This document shows, one piece after another, positions 12,916 to 14,051 of a DNA stretch of 14,051 bases. The notes beneath the pieces were generated by a model, which ran no database searches, had not been told where the DNA came from, and was given only the letters and a program-made list of their open reading frames with translations. The stretch is from Gemmatimonadaceae bacterium (lineage in GTDB: Bacteria > Gemmatimonadota > Gemmatimonadetes > Gemmatimonadales > Gemmatimonadaceae). Where the stretch lies: assembly GCA_013816695.1 (NCBI GenBank), contig JACDDZ010000019.1:1-14051 (forward strand), in the 5' to 3' direction. The position numbers and the translations under genes are program-made. Position 1 is the stretch's first letter. Each line of letters opens with the position of its first letter.

Positions 12916-14051
12916 GCAGCCGGATCCTCATTCTGGATTTCGGCTCTCAGTACACCCAGCTCATTGCGCGCCGCGTGCGTGAGGCTCGTGTGTACTCGGA
13001 AATACATCCGCCTACACGGTCGCTTGAGTGGATCGAAGAATGGGGACCCACCGGAATAATACTGAGCGGCGGTCCTAACTCGGTCTATGCCAAGGACGCT
13101 CCGCACAGCGACCCTGCGATCCTCGACATCGCGCCCGTCCTCGGAATCTGCTACGGCATGCAGCTCATCGCCCACCAGCTAGGCGCCGAAGTAAAGCGAG
13201 AAGGGAAACGCGAGTACGGGCGGCAGGAGATGAAGGTCACCGACCCCACGGGACTTTTCGCCGGATTCGAGAAGGGCCACGCGATGCCCGCCTGGATGAG
13301 TCATGGCGATCACATAGAGCGCGCGCCTAAAGGATTCAAGGTGACTGCGGAAAGCGCCGGGAATCCGGTCACTGCATTCCAGCATGATACGAAACCGATT
13401 TATGGAGTTCAGTTTCATCCAGAAGTCGCGCATACCCCGCGAGGTGCGCAGGTGATTGCGAATTTCCTGTTCGAGATTTGCGGGGCGGCTCCGACCTGGA
13501 CGCCTGCTGCATTTATCGAGAGTGAGATCACCCGTATTCGCGAGCTGGTTGGACCGGCAAAAGTTATTTGCGGACTCTCGGGTGGAGTTGATTCCGCTGT
13601 AGCAGCTGCCCTTGTGCACAAAGCAATCGGTGATCAACTGACTTGCATCTTTGTTGATACTGGAGTGCTCCGGAAAAATGAACGCGACCAGGTTGAGCGC
13701 ACATTCAAGAAACATCTCGGAATTCGTCTCATCACAATCGATGCAGAGAAGCGGTTCCTGGACGGGCTCGCCGGCATCGAGGATCCCGAGAAGAAGCGGA
13801 CTGTAATCGGTCACACCTTCATTGATGTCTTCGAGGATGCTACTTCATCGGTCGAAGGCGATGTCCAGTTCCTGGTGCAGGGAACACTCTATCCCGATGT
13901 AATCGAGTCATTCTCGCCGACTGGTGGGGCCAGTGTGACCATCAAGACCCATCACAATGTTGGCGGGCTCAAGCCGGGAATGAAGTTCAAGCTTATCGAA
14001 CCGCTGCGTGAGCTTTTCAAGGACGAAGTCAGGAACGTGGGTCGTGAGCTG
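12912..14051 (+). CDS. guaA: GMP synthase (glutamine-hydrolysing), 3' partial
   Basis: Converts XMP to GMP using ATP and ammonia released from glutamine. 380 codons are visible and the frame is still open at the window end, so roughly a quarter of the protein (mainly the dimerisation domain) is missing. The N-terminal class I glutamine amidotransferase domain has [18 protein letters not shown] (7-24), catalytic Cys80 in GICYGMQ, and His169/Glu171 in VQFHPEV, completing the triad. The ATP-pyrophosphatase domain follows with the P-loop GLSGGVDSA (221-229), [11 protein letters not shown], and the XMP-side segments [14 protein letters not shown] and [10 protein letters not shown]. The start ATG 12912 overlaps the preceding stop as ATGA. 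No leader element is present because the gene is embedded in the operon. Confidence 0.97.
   Translation, partial: MSSRILILDFGSQYTQLIARRVREARVYSEIHPPTRSLEWIEEWGPTGIILSGGPNSVYAKDAPHSDPAILDIAPVLGICYGMQLIAHQLGAEVKREGKREYGRQEMKVTDPTGLFAGFEKGHAMPAWMSHGDHIERAPKGFKVTAESAGNPVTAFQHDTKPIYGVQFHPEVAHTPRGAQVIANFLFEICGAAPTWTPAAFIESEITRIRELVGPAKVICGLSGGVDSAVAAALVHKAIGDQLTCIFVDTGVLRKNERDQVERTFKKHLGIRLITIDAEKRFLDGLAGIEDPEKKRTVIGHTFIDVFEDATSSVEGDVQFLVQGTLYPDVIESFSPTGGASVTIKTHHNVGGLKPGMKFKLIEPLRELFKDEVRNVGREL

Overview
The window carries two chromosomal gene blocks on the + strand, separated by a small foreign-looking cassette. From the gene content, the GC-rich coding (judged by eye, not computed) and the protein flavour, I infer a Gram-negative-type bacterium, most likely from Gemmatimonadota or a neighbouring phylum. 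That placement is an inference from memory; no 16S or marker comparison was possible.

Block 1 (1-5681) is the rod-shape (elongasome) operon: mreB (5' end cut by the window), mreC, mreD, mrdA (PBP2) and rodA. From mreC onward each stop overlaps the next start by 4 bases (ATGA, GTGA, ATGA), so translation is probably coupled. The products make one machine: MreB filaments inside the cell, MreC and MreD as membrane and periplasmic scaffold, PBP2 as transpeptidase and RodA as glycosyltransferase.

Intervening cassette (5696-6237): a minus-strand gene for a four-helix-bundle protein of the 23S rRNA intervening-sequence (S23) family. It is bracketed by inverted repeats of about 58 bp, the outer 41 bp identical. 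The arms are built from a degenerate 7-bp repeat, and the gene's stop codon lies inside one arm. This copies the layout of 23S rRNA intervening sequences but sits between protein genes. A 19-bp piece of the arm, continuing as diverged heptads, recurs inside the folC reading frame at 7432-7473. This is the most unusual content of the window.

Block 2 (6321-14051) is a tight housekeeping run: accD (fatty acid synthesis), folC (folate polyglutamylation), hisS and proS (tRNA charging), lysA (lysine from diaminopimelate), a YfcE/MJ0936-type phosphoesterase, and guaA (GMP synthesis, 3' end cut). Gene junctions are 9 bases apart at most and usually overlap. folC and lysA probably use non-ATG starts inside the preceding gene. 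No tRNA, rRNA, CRISPR array, insertion sequence with a transposase, or convincing intrinsic terminator was seen.
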